A stretch of DNA of 64,000 bases from Cladorhizidae sp. MBARI D1340-BT2 (GCA_028752905.1 JAQNBH010000009.1:25962370-26026369); one strand, 5' to 3'. Counted from the stretch's first letter, positions 1-10,639 are shown. The notes: generated by a model from the letters alone, not told the origin. Made by a program: numbers and translations.

Positions 1-236
1 CTGTAGTATATGCTACTTTCCAGGGAAGATAATCTTTCTGGTCTACGCACCGGGGATGCACAATACTTTTTGTGCAGCCAGTGTCTAAGAAAGCTATCAC
101 TGACTGGTTGTTAATGGTCACTCTCCTATTCCATTCAGGCAATTTCTTTCTCATAGTGAGGGCACAGTTCCCTCTCTCTATTTTGACACGACAATCCCTC
201 TGCATGTGACCTAATTTCCCACACCTGTAACATTCA
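1..236 (-). pseudogene. Ty3/gypsy nucleocapsid zinc knuckle and start of protease, left-edge element
   Basis: Read on the minus strand, this continues the gag gene to its right after a frameshift near 234. It begins with a CCHC zinc knuckle (CYRCGKLGHMQRDC, about 192-231), the RNA-binding motif of retroelement nucleocapsids. About 35 residues later comes a retropepsin active site reading LDTGC (around 74-88), followed by a hydrophobic stretch. Zinc knuckle followed by DTG is the gag-protease junction of LTR retrotransposons. The element runs off the left edge, so reverse transcriptase and the 3' LTR are not visible. I cannot tell whether the frameshift is decay or programmed. The stop codon further upstream in gag argues for decay. 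Confidence 0.8.
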
Positions 237-1214
237 ACTGATCTTGGCCCTCTCTCGTCCTCTGTTGTCTCTGGGTTCTCCTCTGTTGTCTCGGGGTTCT
301 CGGGGAGCGGTTCTTCGTCCTCCTTTTTGCTCAGTCCTTGGAACTGCATCCTTCTCTCTTGGTGAGATGCAGAGACATCTCAGCACTGCCTCCTTGAGTT
401 CTTCATAACTTCCAGGCCCCATCTGGCGCATACAGCCCTTTAGCCACCTTGGAAGTTTCTGTAAAGTAAGCTCAATTAAAATAAGTTCTTGGGCTGACTT
501 ACCACTAGAAGCCAACCATCAGTAACAGGCTTGCTTCCTGTCTCGGAACCACTCTTCAGGTTTGTCTTGACTGAAGGGTAAGTCAAACAACTTCTTCCGG
601 TATGACTCCGTTGTAATCTGGTAGGGGGATCGGAGGGTGTGACATACTAGATCATAATCTTCTTGTTCTTCTATAGTTAGGGAGGTTACGGCTAACATGC
701 CTTGGCCGGATAGTGCACTTCGTAGATTGACACTCCAGGGACGCCATGGCCACTTGCTTGCTAGCGCGGTCACCTCGAATGAGCTGAAGAATGCCCCCAT
801 GTCATCAGTGCCTTCAACGAATTTTGGTAAGGTCAGTTTGGGTGTACCTACCGCTGGTAGAGCTACCGCTGGTGGAGGGTGTCTCTGGTCCACCAAGGCC
901 TGGATCCACTGATCCTGTTGCTGCTGGGCATGTTGTCGGTCCTCGGCCCGTCTGGCATCTTCGCGTTGTGATCTGGCCTGCTCCATATCTGCCCATTGGC
1001 CAATGAAGCGATTCATTTGTCCTCTGAGTGGAGGAGGGTCTCCATCCTTTGCGATGCTGCTCCCTGGATCATCGTCCTCGCTGCATTCGCCTGGTTCCAA
1101 GGGAGGTACACGGCCCTCAATGAGGTTATCTCGAGGGGGTCGGTTAAATCCAGATCGCAGAGGAAGAGCCATAACAATACAATGAAAAATACACACTCCC
1201 GAAGGAAAATGCAC
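234..1214 (-). pseudogene. Ty3/gypsy gag, broken by a stop codon
   Basis: This gag coding region starts about 180 bases inside the primer-binding site of the left-edge element. Two blocks in the same frame (1214-519 and 515-234) are separated by one in-frame stop next to 519. The more likely start is an internal Met near 1172 (MALPLRSG), because the codons before it look like leader. The N-terminal third is Glu/Arg/Gln-rich and coiled-coil-like. It is followed by a PKLTLPKFVEGTDDMGAFF block that is closely matched in the gag at 43.7-44.2 kb (PKLSIPKFTEGTDGMGAYL). The C-terminus is a basic Arg-rich tail leading to the zinc knuckle. Gag would form the cytoplasmic virus-like particle. Identity rests on position and the downstream zinc knuckle and protease. 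Confidence 0.75.
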
Positions 1215-1390
1215 TCAGTGGTTACACAAAACCAAATATAACCTAGAGTTGGGTTTGGTTTCACAAGCCCCAAGGTTCTCAAGTGACCTGGGCTGTTTCC
1301 CACTAATCACAACCAAAAAATTTATGTAATCACAACCTCTCACTCAGGCTGGAGCTACAATAGTAACGTAGATCCTTTTTTTCAACATGG

Positions 1391-1408
1391 ATCCCACCGC
1401 TGCCAGCA
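1391..1408 (-). promoter_or_regulatory. Primer-binding site, tRNA-Leu type (left-edge gypsy)
   Basis: The minus strand reads TGCTGGCAGCGGTGGGAT just inside the LTR. It matches the complement of the 3' end of metazoan tRNA-Leu (TGGTGGCAGCGGTGGGAT) at 17 of 18 positions. A site of this kind primes minus-strand DNA synthesis. The same sequence is present, perfect or slightly changed, in the other gypsy elements of this window. Confidence 0.75.
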
Positions 1409-1854
1409 ATGTCATGAAAAACCAGCCTTCTCCCAGTACAGACACTTTAGCAGATCCCTGGTCTTCACGCGACGCCTGATCTTTGACTCCAAGTCTGTCC
1501 TACTGGCAATCCTCAGAACAAGCCAAACTCGGCAACTCTCAACAGAATTGCTGGATTCCCAAATATAACTACAGATAGTTATATTATAATTATGAGATAC
1601 ATAAATACACCAGCCATGACAAGATAACACAACACAATATCAACCACAATAACAAAGGTTCAGAGGGTTCTTATCTAACAGTTCCTAATTGCTGGCTGCA
1701 GCAGTCTCTGGCAATATTCAGGTATCTGCTAACTACTCCCTAGCTGTTTCTTATATACTGTTCGAACTACTAGGTTTGATGAGATCAGGTCGTCATGGCA
1801 CCAACCCTTGGCGACCAATCCAATGTCTTATCTTATCAGGTGAGGGGTGTGTAG

Positions 1855-2823
1855 TAGGCCTTGGCACATTATGCTAAAAAATTGAGCTATTATGCTATGC
1901 TCCTATGCTCTGAGAACCATATTATTATGCTTCCTAGTCCTTATCATTATGCTCTCAATATAACCATTATGCTCATGCAAACTAACCTTTGACCTTATCA
2001 TGTGATCTACCATGTGGCAGCTGACTGAGTTAAATATATGCACAGACTGACAGGCCGAGGGGGGGGGGGGGTTCATGGCTTCTGTTTCACTACCAGTGTC
2101 TGAGACTGACACAGATACTGTTGCTCTAGGCGAGACTGCTGCATTTCAATTCAAGAACGTCACTGGCCCAATGCAGCTGCTGTTACAAATAGGTTGCTAC
2201 TGCACTGCAGCCGGAGCAGTATGAATGAGCTGCGCTGGCAACTGTGTACAAAGGGGTTTCCATTACTTTGAAGTTAAGTTTTTCTGGATTTTACACCTAT
2301 TATGGATGCATTTAAGAGTGCTCGCCTTTTCAATCCAGGGAAGGTCACTGCTGCTTCAGTAGACACATCGAAGGCATTGCCTTTCTTCGGAGATGATCTC
2401 ATTAATGATTTGAAGCTAGAACTACCATCTTATTTAGCAGCAGCTAATGATACTGCAAGGGAAGTGAACCCTTTGGAATGGTGGGAGCATAATAAAGGAA
2501 CATTGCCATAGTGGAGTCAGGGATTCAGCAAAGTCATTTTGATTCAGCCATCATCAGCATCAGTTGAAACAGTTTTTTCAATTTTGGAGAGACATTTTAC
2601 ACAATCTCAGCAATCTGCGCTTCAAGACTACGTTGAGTGGGAGTAATGCTAGAGTTTAACAATTCTTAAAACTGTAATAATTATGTTTTGTAATAATCAC
2701 ATTTGTTGAGCACATTTGTTGGGTCATTATGCCCAAATATTTTGCTATTATGCTCAATTATGCTCAAGTGGAAAGGAGAGCTATTATGCTCAAATTTATG
2801 CCAGCATAATGTGCCAAGGCCTA
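1855..2823 (+). mobile_element. Short hAT DNA transposon with 8-bp target duplication
   Basis: The element has inverted ends, TAGGCCTTGGCACATTATGC on the left and its exact complement on the right. It is flanked on both sides by GTGTGTAG (1847-1854 and 2824-2831), a perfect 8-bp duplication as expected for hAT. Both ends carry clustered ATTATGCTC motifs, which look like subterminal transposase-binding repeats. At 969 bp it is far too short for a complete hAT and keeps only the last part of the transposase. It lies inside the LTR of the left-edge gypsy and is therefore younger than that element. A run of 12 G lies near 2059. Confidence 0.9.
2302..2646 (+). pseudogene. hAT transposase C-terminal dimerisation domain, remnant
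   Basis: The open stretch from 2302 reads to a TAG at 2509-2511 and continues in frame beyond it to about 2646. It contains a Trp-Trp block (NPLEWWEHN), then PYWSQGF-like and SSAS.E..FSIL motifs, ending ...LQDYVEWE. This is the order of the hAT C-terminal dimerisation region (hATC), which holds transposase subunits together. No catalytic part is present. The same region in a related element is seen on the minus strand at 58901-59220. Confidence 0.8.
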
Positions 2824-3012
2824 GTGTGTAGATCTTTCCTCAGGCAGGTGGACCACAGCCTTTATAGTGTCTGGTGGTGAAGTCCTTCATCTGTTCCCAC
2901 ACTCGCTACAATGGTTTCCACACATCTGGTGTACGGCTTGACCACTAGCTGCTGGTTTGGCTTCATCCCGGGCTGTTGTGAACTCAGTCAGGGAGATAGA
3001 GTTCCCTGACAT

Positions 3013-3495
3013 CATGTAACCAGGTGGTCATGTAGTACCAAGTGGCTTGGATACACTGGTCATGCAGTACCAGGTGGCTTGGATACACTGGTCATGTAGT
3101 TGGATACACTGGTCATGTAGTACCAGGTGGCTTGGATAAACTGGTGATATAGTACCAATTGGATACACTGGTCATGTAGTACCAGGTGGCTTGGATATAC
3201 TAGTCATGTAGTATCAGGTGGCTTGGATACACTGGTCATGTAGTACCAGGTGGCTTGGATACACTGGTCATGTAGTACCAATTGGATACAATGGTCATGT
3301 AGTACCAGGTGGCTTGGATACACTGGTGATGTAGTACCAGGTGGCTTGGATACACTGGTCATGTAGAACCAGGTGGCTTGGATACACTGGTCATGTAGTA
3401 CCAGGTGGCTTGGATACACTAGTCAGGTAGTACCAGGTGGCTTGGATACACTGGTCATGTAGTACCAGGTGGCTTGGATACACTGGTCATGCTGA
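3013..3495. repeat. 32-bp minisatellite, about 15 units
   Basis: Head-to-tail copies of a 32-bp unit (GGTCATGTAGTACCAGGTGG followed by CTTGGATACACT) fill this stretch. Several units lack the middle part. The long open frame on its minus strand comes from the repetition and is not a gene. The array starts right at the LTR end at 3011 and stops about 130 bases before the next LTR. Confidence 0.9.
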
Positions 3496-3623
3496 CTCCG
3501 GGTGGTTGCCACCATCATCAAGAGCATCTGTCTTCACAGATATTGAAATATTTTGTAGGATTGGATATTCACTTAATGAGCTGCTCTGGCTGAATATTCC
3601 TCTGCCATTCTGCTCAGGGACAC

Positions 3624-3994
3624 TGTTGAGTGTTAGTCCAGTCTAACCCTCAAGTGATGGTATAAATTGCTGCCACCAGAGCTATGCTTATGTAAATAGC
3701 ACCAGTATCTTGCAATCAGAGAATTTATATTATTAATGAAGACACAAGGTTGCAATTACAGGACAAGGCAAAGCTCCTGAACCTCGGTCAGTCAGGCTTC
3801 CTATATCCTGGAAACAGGGTGTGACACATTCTTACATACACTCAGCAAAGTTCCATATACTATAACTAGGTAGGCACACATTAGGCTATATAATATCTAA
3901 GTCTGTTTGGTGTGACATAACTTGTCCCTCACTACTCTATGTGTTAATGCCTAAAGGTCATCCATGGTCCATGTTTATGAGTCTGCCCTCAACA
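3624..3994 (-). repeat. 3' LTR (371 bp)
   Basis: It aligns along its whole length with the LTR at 7974-8360 and differs by point changes and a few short indels. It starts TGTTGA and ends TCAACA. Because the element is on the minus strand, this left copy is the 3' LTR. Confidence 0.92.
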
Positions 3995-4778
3995 TCTCCC
4001 CTTTCTGAGATGAAACACCTCCTCCCCCAGCTGAAGGTCCTCCGTTGGAGTGTGGATCTAATCTCATGTTTGAGACTTTAATAGGCGCCGGAATCAGCAG
4101 TGTTTCCCTAGCTCCCTCAGTCACTCTCACCAGCGCTTCATCTTCAGGCCAGCATTGTCGCGACAATCCATCTGCGTTCTGATGTAACATGCCTGGCTAG
4201 TACTTAAGTTCGAACTGGAACACCTGTAGGGCCAGTGCCCAGCGCATCAGTCTGCCTGTCAGTCGAGTAGACCATTGTAGAGCTAGCAGAGCCCGGTAGT
4301 CAGTGAGGACAGTGAAGTGGTGGCCAATTAGATGTATAGCAAAGTGGTCGACAGCTTTGACCACAGCCAGGCATTCAAGTTCGGAAACAGTGTAGTTTGT
4401 TTCAGCGAGAGTGGTTCGCTTAGAGAAGTAGGCGACGGGTTGTTCCTCTTCCTCCCTCTTTACTGAGAGTACTGCACCAATTCCGAGGATCGAGGCATCA
4501 GTGTGTAGAATCAGCTCATCATCAGCTCTGGGAATAATGAGCGGGTGGTCGTCACATAGAACAGAAACAATATGGTTAAATGCATCTGACTCTCTCTTAT
4601 TCCCTTCCAGGCCACAGGTGGCACCCTTCTTCAGGGCATAGAACAGGGGACCCGGCCACCTAACAAAATCGGGTATAAACTTCCAGTAATAACCGGCGGT
4701 CCCCAAGATAGCCCTCAACCCTTTCTGATTCCTAGGTCTATGGAAGTCCTTGAGTGCCTTAACTTTAGCTTCTGGCAC
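3975..4778 (-). pseudogene. Gypsy RNase H domain and RT thumb
   Basis: The first part (4778-4197) carries the end of the RT (LRAILGTAGYYWKFIPDF) and a Ty3-type RNase H. HTDASILGIGAVL holds the first catalytic Asp, SELECLAVV the Glu, and LTDYRALLAL the next Asp. After a stop at 4197, the same domain continues with HQNADGLSR, the usual RNase H end of gypsy pol. The tail (to 3975) is Gly/Ser-rich, runs through a GGGGG-coded stretch resembling a polypurine tract, and enters the 3' LTR. RNase H degrades the RNA strand during reverse transcription. Confidence 0.85.
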
Positions 4779-5530
4779 ACTTACAAGGCCATGTCCAATT
4801 TGGTGTCCCAGATAACTCTAGTGACTGTGCCCCCCACACACATTTGTCTAGGTTCGTAGTCAACCCAGCCTCAACCAATGCTTTCAACACTTCTTCAATG
4901 TGTTGTACATGATCCTCCCAAGTAGCAGAAAATATTAATATATCATCAATATAATTATGTCGCGCAGCAGTCTCTCAAATGATCTAGAGTGATTTCCATG
5001 CACCTTTAGAAAGCTGCTGGTGCATTTTTGAGACCAAATGGCATGCGGGTAAATGTTTATTTCCCCCACAGGGTGCATAAAGCTGTCTTATCTTGGATGG
5101 CTCTACCAAGAAGGACCAGGTAGAATCCCTTGTTCAGATCAATCTTGGAAAGCCAGACAGCATTAGCCACTTGGTTCAGTAGGTCCTCAATGCATGGCAT
5201 CTGGAACGGGTCATTGATTGTGACTTTATTTAGCTGTCTGTAGTCAATACAGAGTCTTACATCCCTAGTCACCTTTTTCCTAGGCAGTACCATAGGGGAT
5301 GACCATGGGCTTTTGGATGGAATGAGTATACCCAAGGCCAATAGCTCATCTATCTCCTTCTTAAGATCATTTTTCATTGCGGGGGCAATTCTGTTGTGGG
5401 GTAATCGGAGTGGGTTTCCTTCCTCTAAATGGATTTCACATTGGTCGTGTTTCAGCAAGACCAGCCCTTTCAGGGTATGGTACCTTAGAATGGCCTTCAA
5501 CTGTGGTTTCCTAGCATTGGATAAATTCAT
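4779..5530 (-). pseudogene. Gypsy reverse transcriptase, frameshifted
   Basis: The first block (5530-5057) begins with the RT entry region, including SPWSSPMVLPRKK, LCIDYRQLNKVT and DPFQMPCIEDLL. A stop and a frameshift follow. The rest is readable in other frames down to 4779, with MPFGLKNAPAAF and the catalytic YIDDILIF motif both recognisable. The domain order and motifs are those of Ty3/gypsy RT. Just upstream in the same direction lies the C-terminal end of an integrase, joined by a short acidic linker, so the polyprotein ran from integrase into RT. Confidence 0.85.
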
Positions 5531-5540
5531 CTTGGCCTAA

Positions 5541-6150
5541 GGGATTCGGTGTGTCCTCATATTCGTCGGCCATAATGAGTCTAAGGAGATTAGCATGTGG
5601 CATCTTCCACTCATTAAGCCGGTTAATGTGGATGGTTAGCTTTTGGAACTTTTGTTAGGGACAGCTATTGTATAGTTACAGTCAGACAGTATAGCTATGA
5701 TCTCATACGGGCCATCCCAAATTGAGTGGAGTTTTCCTGTCAACCCTGGGGTGTGACAGAGCACCATGTCCCCGAGTTCATAGCTCCTTGGTTTGGAGCT
5801 CTGATCATAGGCCTGTTTAGATTTTTCTTTGTCTTTGTAGCTTTCTTCATTTTCGTAGGCCTGTTTGTGTAGAGCTGTTAATATCTCCTTGCACCTACAA
5901 GAGGGGGCCACCACTCTGGATAACTCTCTCCCTGGGTCAGCCCATTTTCTATGCACTATTATACCTGCCAGATAGAAGTGTCCATCTTACTGCCTATCAG
6001 CCTTAAACCTCATCTCCATTAATATCCCATCCTTCCTCTGCTGTTCTGTTAGAGCCAGCACTTCCACCTTCCCTTTTGAAAGGGTCAGAAGTGGCAACTC
6101 ACTCACATGACCTCCCTCTAACCCTTGAATGTTTCCTGCCTCAATATCTC
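5541..6150 (-). pseudogene. Gypsy integrase remnants: N-terminal edge and GPY/F tail, core deleted
   Basis: Reading from 6150 leftwards, there is a linker (VSELPLLTLSKGKVEVLALT), then text leading to the zinc-binding head (VHRKWADPG, RCKEILTALHKQ). It jumps straight to the C-terminal module: KQAYDQSS, SYELGDMVL, WDGPYEII and, after a frameshift near 5636, INRLNEWKMPHANLLRLI. The CC half of the zinc finger and the whole catalytic D,D35E core are missing, so an internal deletion joined the two ends. This residue shows that integrase lay upstream of RT. It cannot be functional. Confidence 0.8.
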
Positions 6151-6319
6151 TTCTATTGCCTCATCTCCCTTGTACATGTACCCACTCAGCAATTCATCAA
6201 CAGCAGAAGAATTGATGTGAGGATCCTCCTCCCCAAGAGGACTGGTATCGGTGCTCACTTCCTCTACTTCTGTTAATAAGCTATCTGTCTCATGGTCAAC
6301 AGGATCGCAAGCAACTAGT

Positions 6320-6765
6320 TTAGGTTGTTTTGGCTATCTTCCTTCTGGGTTTGGGTATTGGTTTTTCATGCAATTTGGGTAGTGTTAGGGGCAGCTGCCT
6401 AGTCCAAGTGCCATCCTTGCTATACTCAATCTGGTTAGCGGCTTTCTCTGCCACTAGTGCCTGACTTTGAACCCTGGTAATGACAGGTAATGTTACAGGA
6501 TCGTCTGCCAGCACCCTTTGCTTGGATCTTCCAGCAATCCAAGACCTCACCCAGGGGTGGTCCTTTCCCAACAGAACATGCTTTGTATCCTCACCCACTT
6601 AGTTATTCCATCTACCTTTAAGTCTATGGTTGCTGTTTTAAATGTGACGACCCTCTGATTAGCTAGTCTTGCCTTAGCCAGTGAAACATTCAGTTGGTAA
6701 TAGCCTAGCAGGGACTGCTGTTTTGTTGGCACCAGTGTCAATGAGGCACCTACACGGTCTACCAT
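6320..6765 (-). pseudogene. Gypsy protease (retropepsin), frameshifted
   Basis: Two overlapping frames hold the protease. The gag frame ends in CLIDTGANKTAV (around 6721-6746), the aspartic active site. The next frame continues with a dimer-type middle part, then LLGKDHPWVRSWI, and a polar tail ending KPRRKIAKTT at 6320. Retropepsin would cut the polyprotein. About 180 bases of acidic linker (HETDSLLTEVEE) separate it from the integrase remnant. Confidence 0.75.
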
Positions 6766-7797
6766 TTATGTCCCCGGTTCTGAGCAACTCCTCAGCCTCA
6801 GACTCAAAACTAATCATGCCTAGCCGGGCTTTGACCTTATTGTTTGGGCAATACCTCTTAAAATGCCATGTTTCATTGCATTCAAAGCAAACTATGTCCT
6901 TAGGAAATAATCTACACCTCTGTGGACCACCGGCTAAACCTTGGCCACCAACCCGATCATGCTCAATGGGGGACCCCCCATCTCTACCCTTAGTTAGGTG
7001 CCCACCTGATCCATTAGTCGGTTTCTGTTCCCTGGGATTGTTGTAGGCCATCTTTCTGCCGGAGTGTTGTCCCTCCAGTTGTCTCTTGTGCATCTTGCTT
7101 CTTTCGTGAAAGGATTTTGATTCCCAAGTAGCTTCCAGCTCATCGATGATCTCCTCCGGAGTATCCTTGTAAGTATTACCTCTCACTGCATGGCATACCT
7201 CTGGTGAGTAGTAATACGTCAACGTTCCTCGAAACATCTCCATCGTGAAATCCTTTTTGCTTTCCATCCGCATTGCGAATCTGTTGATGCTCTTCATAAT
7301 CGGAGTGAGATTGTGTCTAGGTGACAGGTTGTCTGTTGGTGTGTTTCTCCAAATAGTTTTTATGGCTCTAGTATATGTACAACCCAGATGCTCAAGCAGC
7401 AAAGTCTTCAATGTTTAGTAATGTACGCTCAAGTCCAGTTCCTGAAAAGCTTCCATCACTTTCCCGGAGACTTGCTTCCATAATATATTGGTCCTTTCTG
7501 TTACTGGAAGTCCCACCTCTGTTAGGGTTTGTTCAAAGTTTCTCAGGTAAGCTTCTGGGTCGATTAGTTCATCCATTTTGTGAAGTGCCTGCAGTGCTGT
7601 TCTCTTCAATTGCTCAGCTTCCCTTGCAGAAGTACTGGCTTGTTGGAACTCTCTTGTGAGCTTGTAGAAGGCTGCATTTTCCTCTACCAATTTTGTTAGC
7701 AGGTCATTTCGCTACTTTTCTTCCTTTGCATGCTCCATTGTTGTTCTCAACCTCTCCTCCCTTTCCTGATTCATTGATGCTATCATAGTTGCCATAG
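6674..7797 (-). pseudogene. Gypsy gag with CCHC zinc knuckle
   Basis: Reading begins near 7797 with a Met-Gln-Glu-Arg-rich helix, passes one stop near 7711, then an open block 7690-7415. A shift near 7413 leads to the block 7411-6674. DPEAYLRNFEQTLTEVGLP is the capsid start. A CCHC knuckle (CFECNETWHFKRYC, near 6850-6891) ends gag and is followed by the protease DTG. The primer site and LTR lie to the right as expected. It would form the particle shell, but at least two breaks prevent a continuous product. Confidence 0.8.
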
Positions 7798-7949
7798 CAG
7801 AGCCATAGAGTCGGCAGTCGCTTCAGTGTTGAATGAACTAGTTGCTGTCGGTTCTGTCTTCTTGTCGCTGATCTTGTCGGACTTTGAACGTGTTTGGACG
7901 ATGCTTGGATCTATGCTTCGGTTGGTAGTGAATGTTAGTTATGGTGATT

Positions 7950-7973
7950 ATGTTCTGCACCACTGCCACCATG
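7950..7973 (-). promoter_or_regulatory. Primer-binding site, diverged tRNA-Leu type
   Basis: The minus strand just inside the 5' LTR reads TGGTGGCAGTGGTGCAGA. It matches the tRNA-Leu 3' end complement in its first nine bases and then diverges. Position and sequence fit a primer site of the same class as the others here. Confidence 0.6.
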
Positions 7974-8360
7974 TGTTGAGGGTTAGTCCAGTCTAACTCT
8001 CAAGTGATGGTATCAATTGTTGCCACCAGAGCTATGCTTATGTAAATAGCACCCGTATCTTGCAATCAGAGAATTTAGATTATTAATGAAGACACAAGGT
8101 TGCAATTACAGGACAAGGCAAAGCTCCTGAACCTTGGTCAGTCAGGGTTCTTATACCCTGACTTCCCAGATAAACAGGATGACATACATTCTTACATACA
8201 CTCAGCAAAGTTCCACATACTATAATTGGGTAGGCCCACATAATTATTATAATATCTAAGTCTGTTTGGTGCGACATAACTTAGTAATGTTCCCTCAGTA
8301 CTCTCTGTATTAATGCCTAAAGGTCATCCATGGTCCATGTTGATGAGTCTGCCCTCAACA
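7974..8360 (-). repeat. 5' LTR (387 bp)
   Basis: It is the partner of the LTR at 3624-3994, with the same TGTTGA...TCAACA ends. It is about 16 bp longer because of small insertions near 8160 and 8290. GACAC follows directly and matches the five bases before 3624. Confidence 0.92.
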
Positions 8361-8374
8361 GACACGTCCATACA

Positions 8375-8575
8375 TCAAGTTGTGATATATATTTACAATA
8401 CCTGCCTGAAAATGTGTACAATACCTTCCTGAAGATGTGATATATATTTATAATACCTGCCTGCAATACCTGCCTGAAGATGATATATATATTTACAATA
8501 TCTGCCTGTAGATTTGATATATATTTACAATACCTGCCTGAAGATGTGATATATATTTACAATATGTGATATTAC
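8375..8575. repeat. AT-rich minisatellite, about 32-bp unit
   Basis: Five to six imperfect copies of GATATATATTTACAATACCT followed by GCCTGAAGATGT lie here, just outside the gypsy target duplication. No coding potential was seen. Confidence 0.85.
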
Positions 8576-8840
8576 CTAACGGAGTTACACTGATGAGCAT
8601 GCACACAACAATGCAACAGACCAATATCCAAAGGTGTGCTCTATTCAAAAACACCAAATATATGATACATATTGTAAACTATGTAGGCAGCATCAAGGAA
8701 GCTTAAACTTCCGCCCCCTTTCCCCCCCTCTCCCCCCCCAAAAAGCAGATGCATGCTTGCATCATGGAATTTGCACCTACAAATCAAAATAATGCACGTC
8801 CATGTTATTCATTTTCCTGAGATTACTTGAAATGATGTTG
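8576..8840. other. Gene-less AT-rich spacer
   Basis: There is no coding signal. A C-rich pyrimidine stretch (8709-8740) stands out in otherwise AT-rich sequence. Confidence 0.5.
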
Positions 8841-9160
8841 GCATGTTAGAGCAAGCTCTAGGTGAGGATGTGCTGTCTGTGTTTCTCTCCATTTACTGCC
8901 ACTACTTAGTTAGAGATACCTCTAGGTCGGGATGTGCTGACTGTGTTGCTCTCCAGCTGCTCGCTCTGCTTTAACTATTATTGTTCGTGATACTAGCAAT
9001 GATGTTGGCATGTTAGAGCTAGCTCTAGGTATGTTCTCTCTGTTTTTCTCTCCAGCTGCTGCCTCTGCTTAGTAAGAGCTAGTTCCAGGTGGGGATGTGC
9101 TGAATGTGTTGTTCTTCAGCTGCTGATTCTGCTTTAGCTATTGTTGTTTGTGATGCTTGG
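8841..9160. repeat. Imperfect tandem repeat with CTCCAGCTGCT core
   Basis: About four diverged copies of a block read: GTTAGAG, a CTCTAGGT segment, GATGTGCTG, then TCTCTCCAGCTGCT and CTGCTT. The period is irregular (75-110 bp). The stretch to 9530 has only a short AT-biased open frame (9157-9462) that I do not consider a gene. Confidence 0.65.
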
Positions 9161-9529
9161 ATGCTCTAACAACTTCCAACTCCTTGACTTCAGCTCCATC
9201 CAAGCATGTAATTGGAATGCCATCGCTCTCCTTCTTGTCGGCTCCACATATTATTTTGTCACAGTCTATCTCCTCAGTGCTTGCTACATGTGCCTACCCT
9301 AACCCCAGAGGGATGACAAGAGCATATTTGGTGCTTGCTACCTTGAGGCTTGATAAATACCTGAAGATGTATAATATTATAATTATATGTATCTTATACA
9401 TTTATATTTATCATATCTTGAGTAGACTTCTGGTAACCGTACGAAAGCTCATGACCAATTGATACCAGGCCATTGATTGCTGTGAGTCTTTATTGCACTA
9501 GTCCCTAGTCTTCAAGATATAAAAAGAGA

Positions 9530-9645
9530 CTGATATGCTAGGCTAGGCCTAAGGATAGGCATTTGGCTAGGGCTTAAGTCTTGGGCTAGGGCTGGGACAG
9601 ACTAAGGCCAGGACTAAGGCTAAATCTAGGGCTAGGGGGCATTTC
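9530..9645. repeat. Degenerate CTAGGG/GGGCTA repeat
   Basis: Short motifs such as GGCTAGG, CTAAGG and GGGCTAGGG recur about every 8-12 bases. A second, longer field of the same kind is at 33905-34200. They resemble decayed telomere-like (TTAGGG-related) repeats, but the units are too irregular to be certain. Confidence 0.55.
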
Positions 9646-9954
9646 TGATGCCTCAGGCATTGCATCTGGTGAAAAGATTTGTGTATTGGTGATTGGGAAT
9701 TGAATCCGGTGAAAAGACTGGTATGCTGGTGATTGGGCCTTGGATCTGATAATAGCTAGCTCTATCAGGAAACAAATTGCAGGCCATTTACCATTTCAAC
9801 GCTGAAAATACAGCAAAGAGATAGAATTTTTCTGCTATAGTGTGTGGTGAAGATGCAGATCATATGTAGCTAATAATGGGCTGGCTATACATAAGGCCAC
9901 GGCTATACATAAGGCCACAGCCAGACGGCTTCTTATGGTCAGCCGTTATAGTGT

Positions 9955-10115
9955 CTCTCTCTGTGCGTATGTATATGTGTATTGTGTGGCAATATGTGTG
10001 TGTGTGTGTCAGTGAGTGAATGTGTGTGTGTGGGAGTGAGTGTGATTGTGGAGTATGTATATATGTATGTATGTGGTGTGGTTTGGTGTGTCTGTAGTGG
10101 TGTGTGTGTGCATAG
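9955..10115. repeat. GT-rich microsatellite
   Basis: Runs of TG dinucleotides are mixed with GTATG and GTGAGTG units. The long open frame on the minus strand (His/Thr repeats) is produced by the repeat. Confidence 0.85.
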
Positions 10116-10639
10116 TTAGAGAGCACGTTGGTCTTTGTGTGTTAGTTAGAAGTCCACAAAGCAACACATAGTTTACTATGTAACCCAAGCTTATCTAGTG
10201 TTGGTCATAGTGGCGATGGTGGTATGGTGTGTGTCAGGAGAGCCAGTGATTTTGATGATGAAGGGATGAGAGATTGAGAACTAAGTCCCCAAATATCGCA
10301 GGTAATGTCTACAACTCCTGTAAATAAACTAGGTCAGTCACAGTAGTGCAGCAGGTCATCAAACTAGTAGGTAATTTGCCGGCAAATGCGAGTCAACAGA
10401 GGTCTAGTGTTAATCTGGCACATGTGAGGATTCCCACTCAAGAGACCAATGGAAGCAGAGTCACAAAGCAGAGGGCATAGCACACATATTAACCGAGCAC
10501 ATCCCACATATTCCTCATTATACCATCCTATCACTTCCAGATTTGTGGAAATAGCTGCTCGAGAGAAAGCAACAGTCAACACGCATGAGGGACATAGTAG
10601 CCTCAGAGTTCATGCTCTCCCAGTCACATGCTTTGCCAG

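Larger units (their letters stand above)
1415..3011 (-). repeat. 5' LTR of the left-edge gypsy, split by a hAT
   Basis: On the minus strand the LTR begins TGTCAGGGAACTC (ending at 3011) and finishes ...TTTTTCA at 1415, just before the primer site. Without the hAT inserted at 1855-2823 and its 8-bp duplication, it is about 620 bp. That is close to the 631-bp LTR at 30320-30950, which starts with the same TGTCAGGGAA. The partner 3' LTR lies outside the window, so the boundaries rest on the TG...CA ends, the primer site and resemblance to the other LTR. Confidence 0.65.
3624..8360 (-). mobile_element. Complete but decayed Ty3/gypsy retrotransposon, Gmr1-like order
   Basis: This 4.7-kb element is bounded by two LTRs with TGTTGA...TCAACA ends. 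It is flanked by a 5-bp target duplication, GACAC at 3619-3623 and 8361-8365. Reading from the right, it holds a primer site, gag with a zinc knuckle, protease, integrase remnants, reverse transcriptase and RNase H. The integrase pieces lie between protease and RT. That is the order of Gmr1-like elements rather than the usual Ty3 order. Most of the integrase, including its core, is missing, and several stops and frameshifts break the genes. Confidence 0.92.

Noticed and set aside
3204..3419. Open frame with a repeated His-Leu-Val-Leu-His-Asp pattern
   Set aside because: It follows the 32-bp minisatellite on the minus strand and has no independent coding signal.
3013..3495. CRISPR-like array
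   Set aside because: There are no unique spacers; the units are contiguous or merely shortened. The context is eukaryotic.
9860..10126. His/Thr-rich minus-strand frame
   Set aside because: Product of the GT microsatellite.
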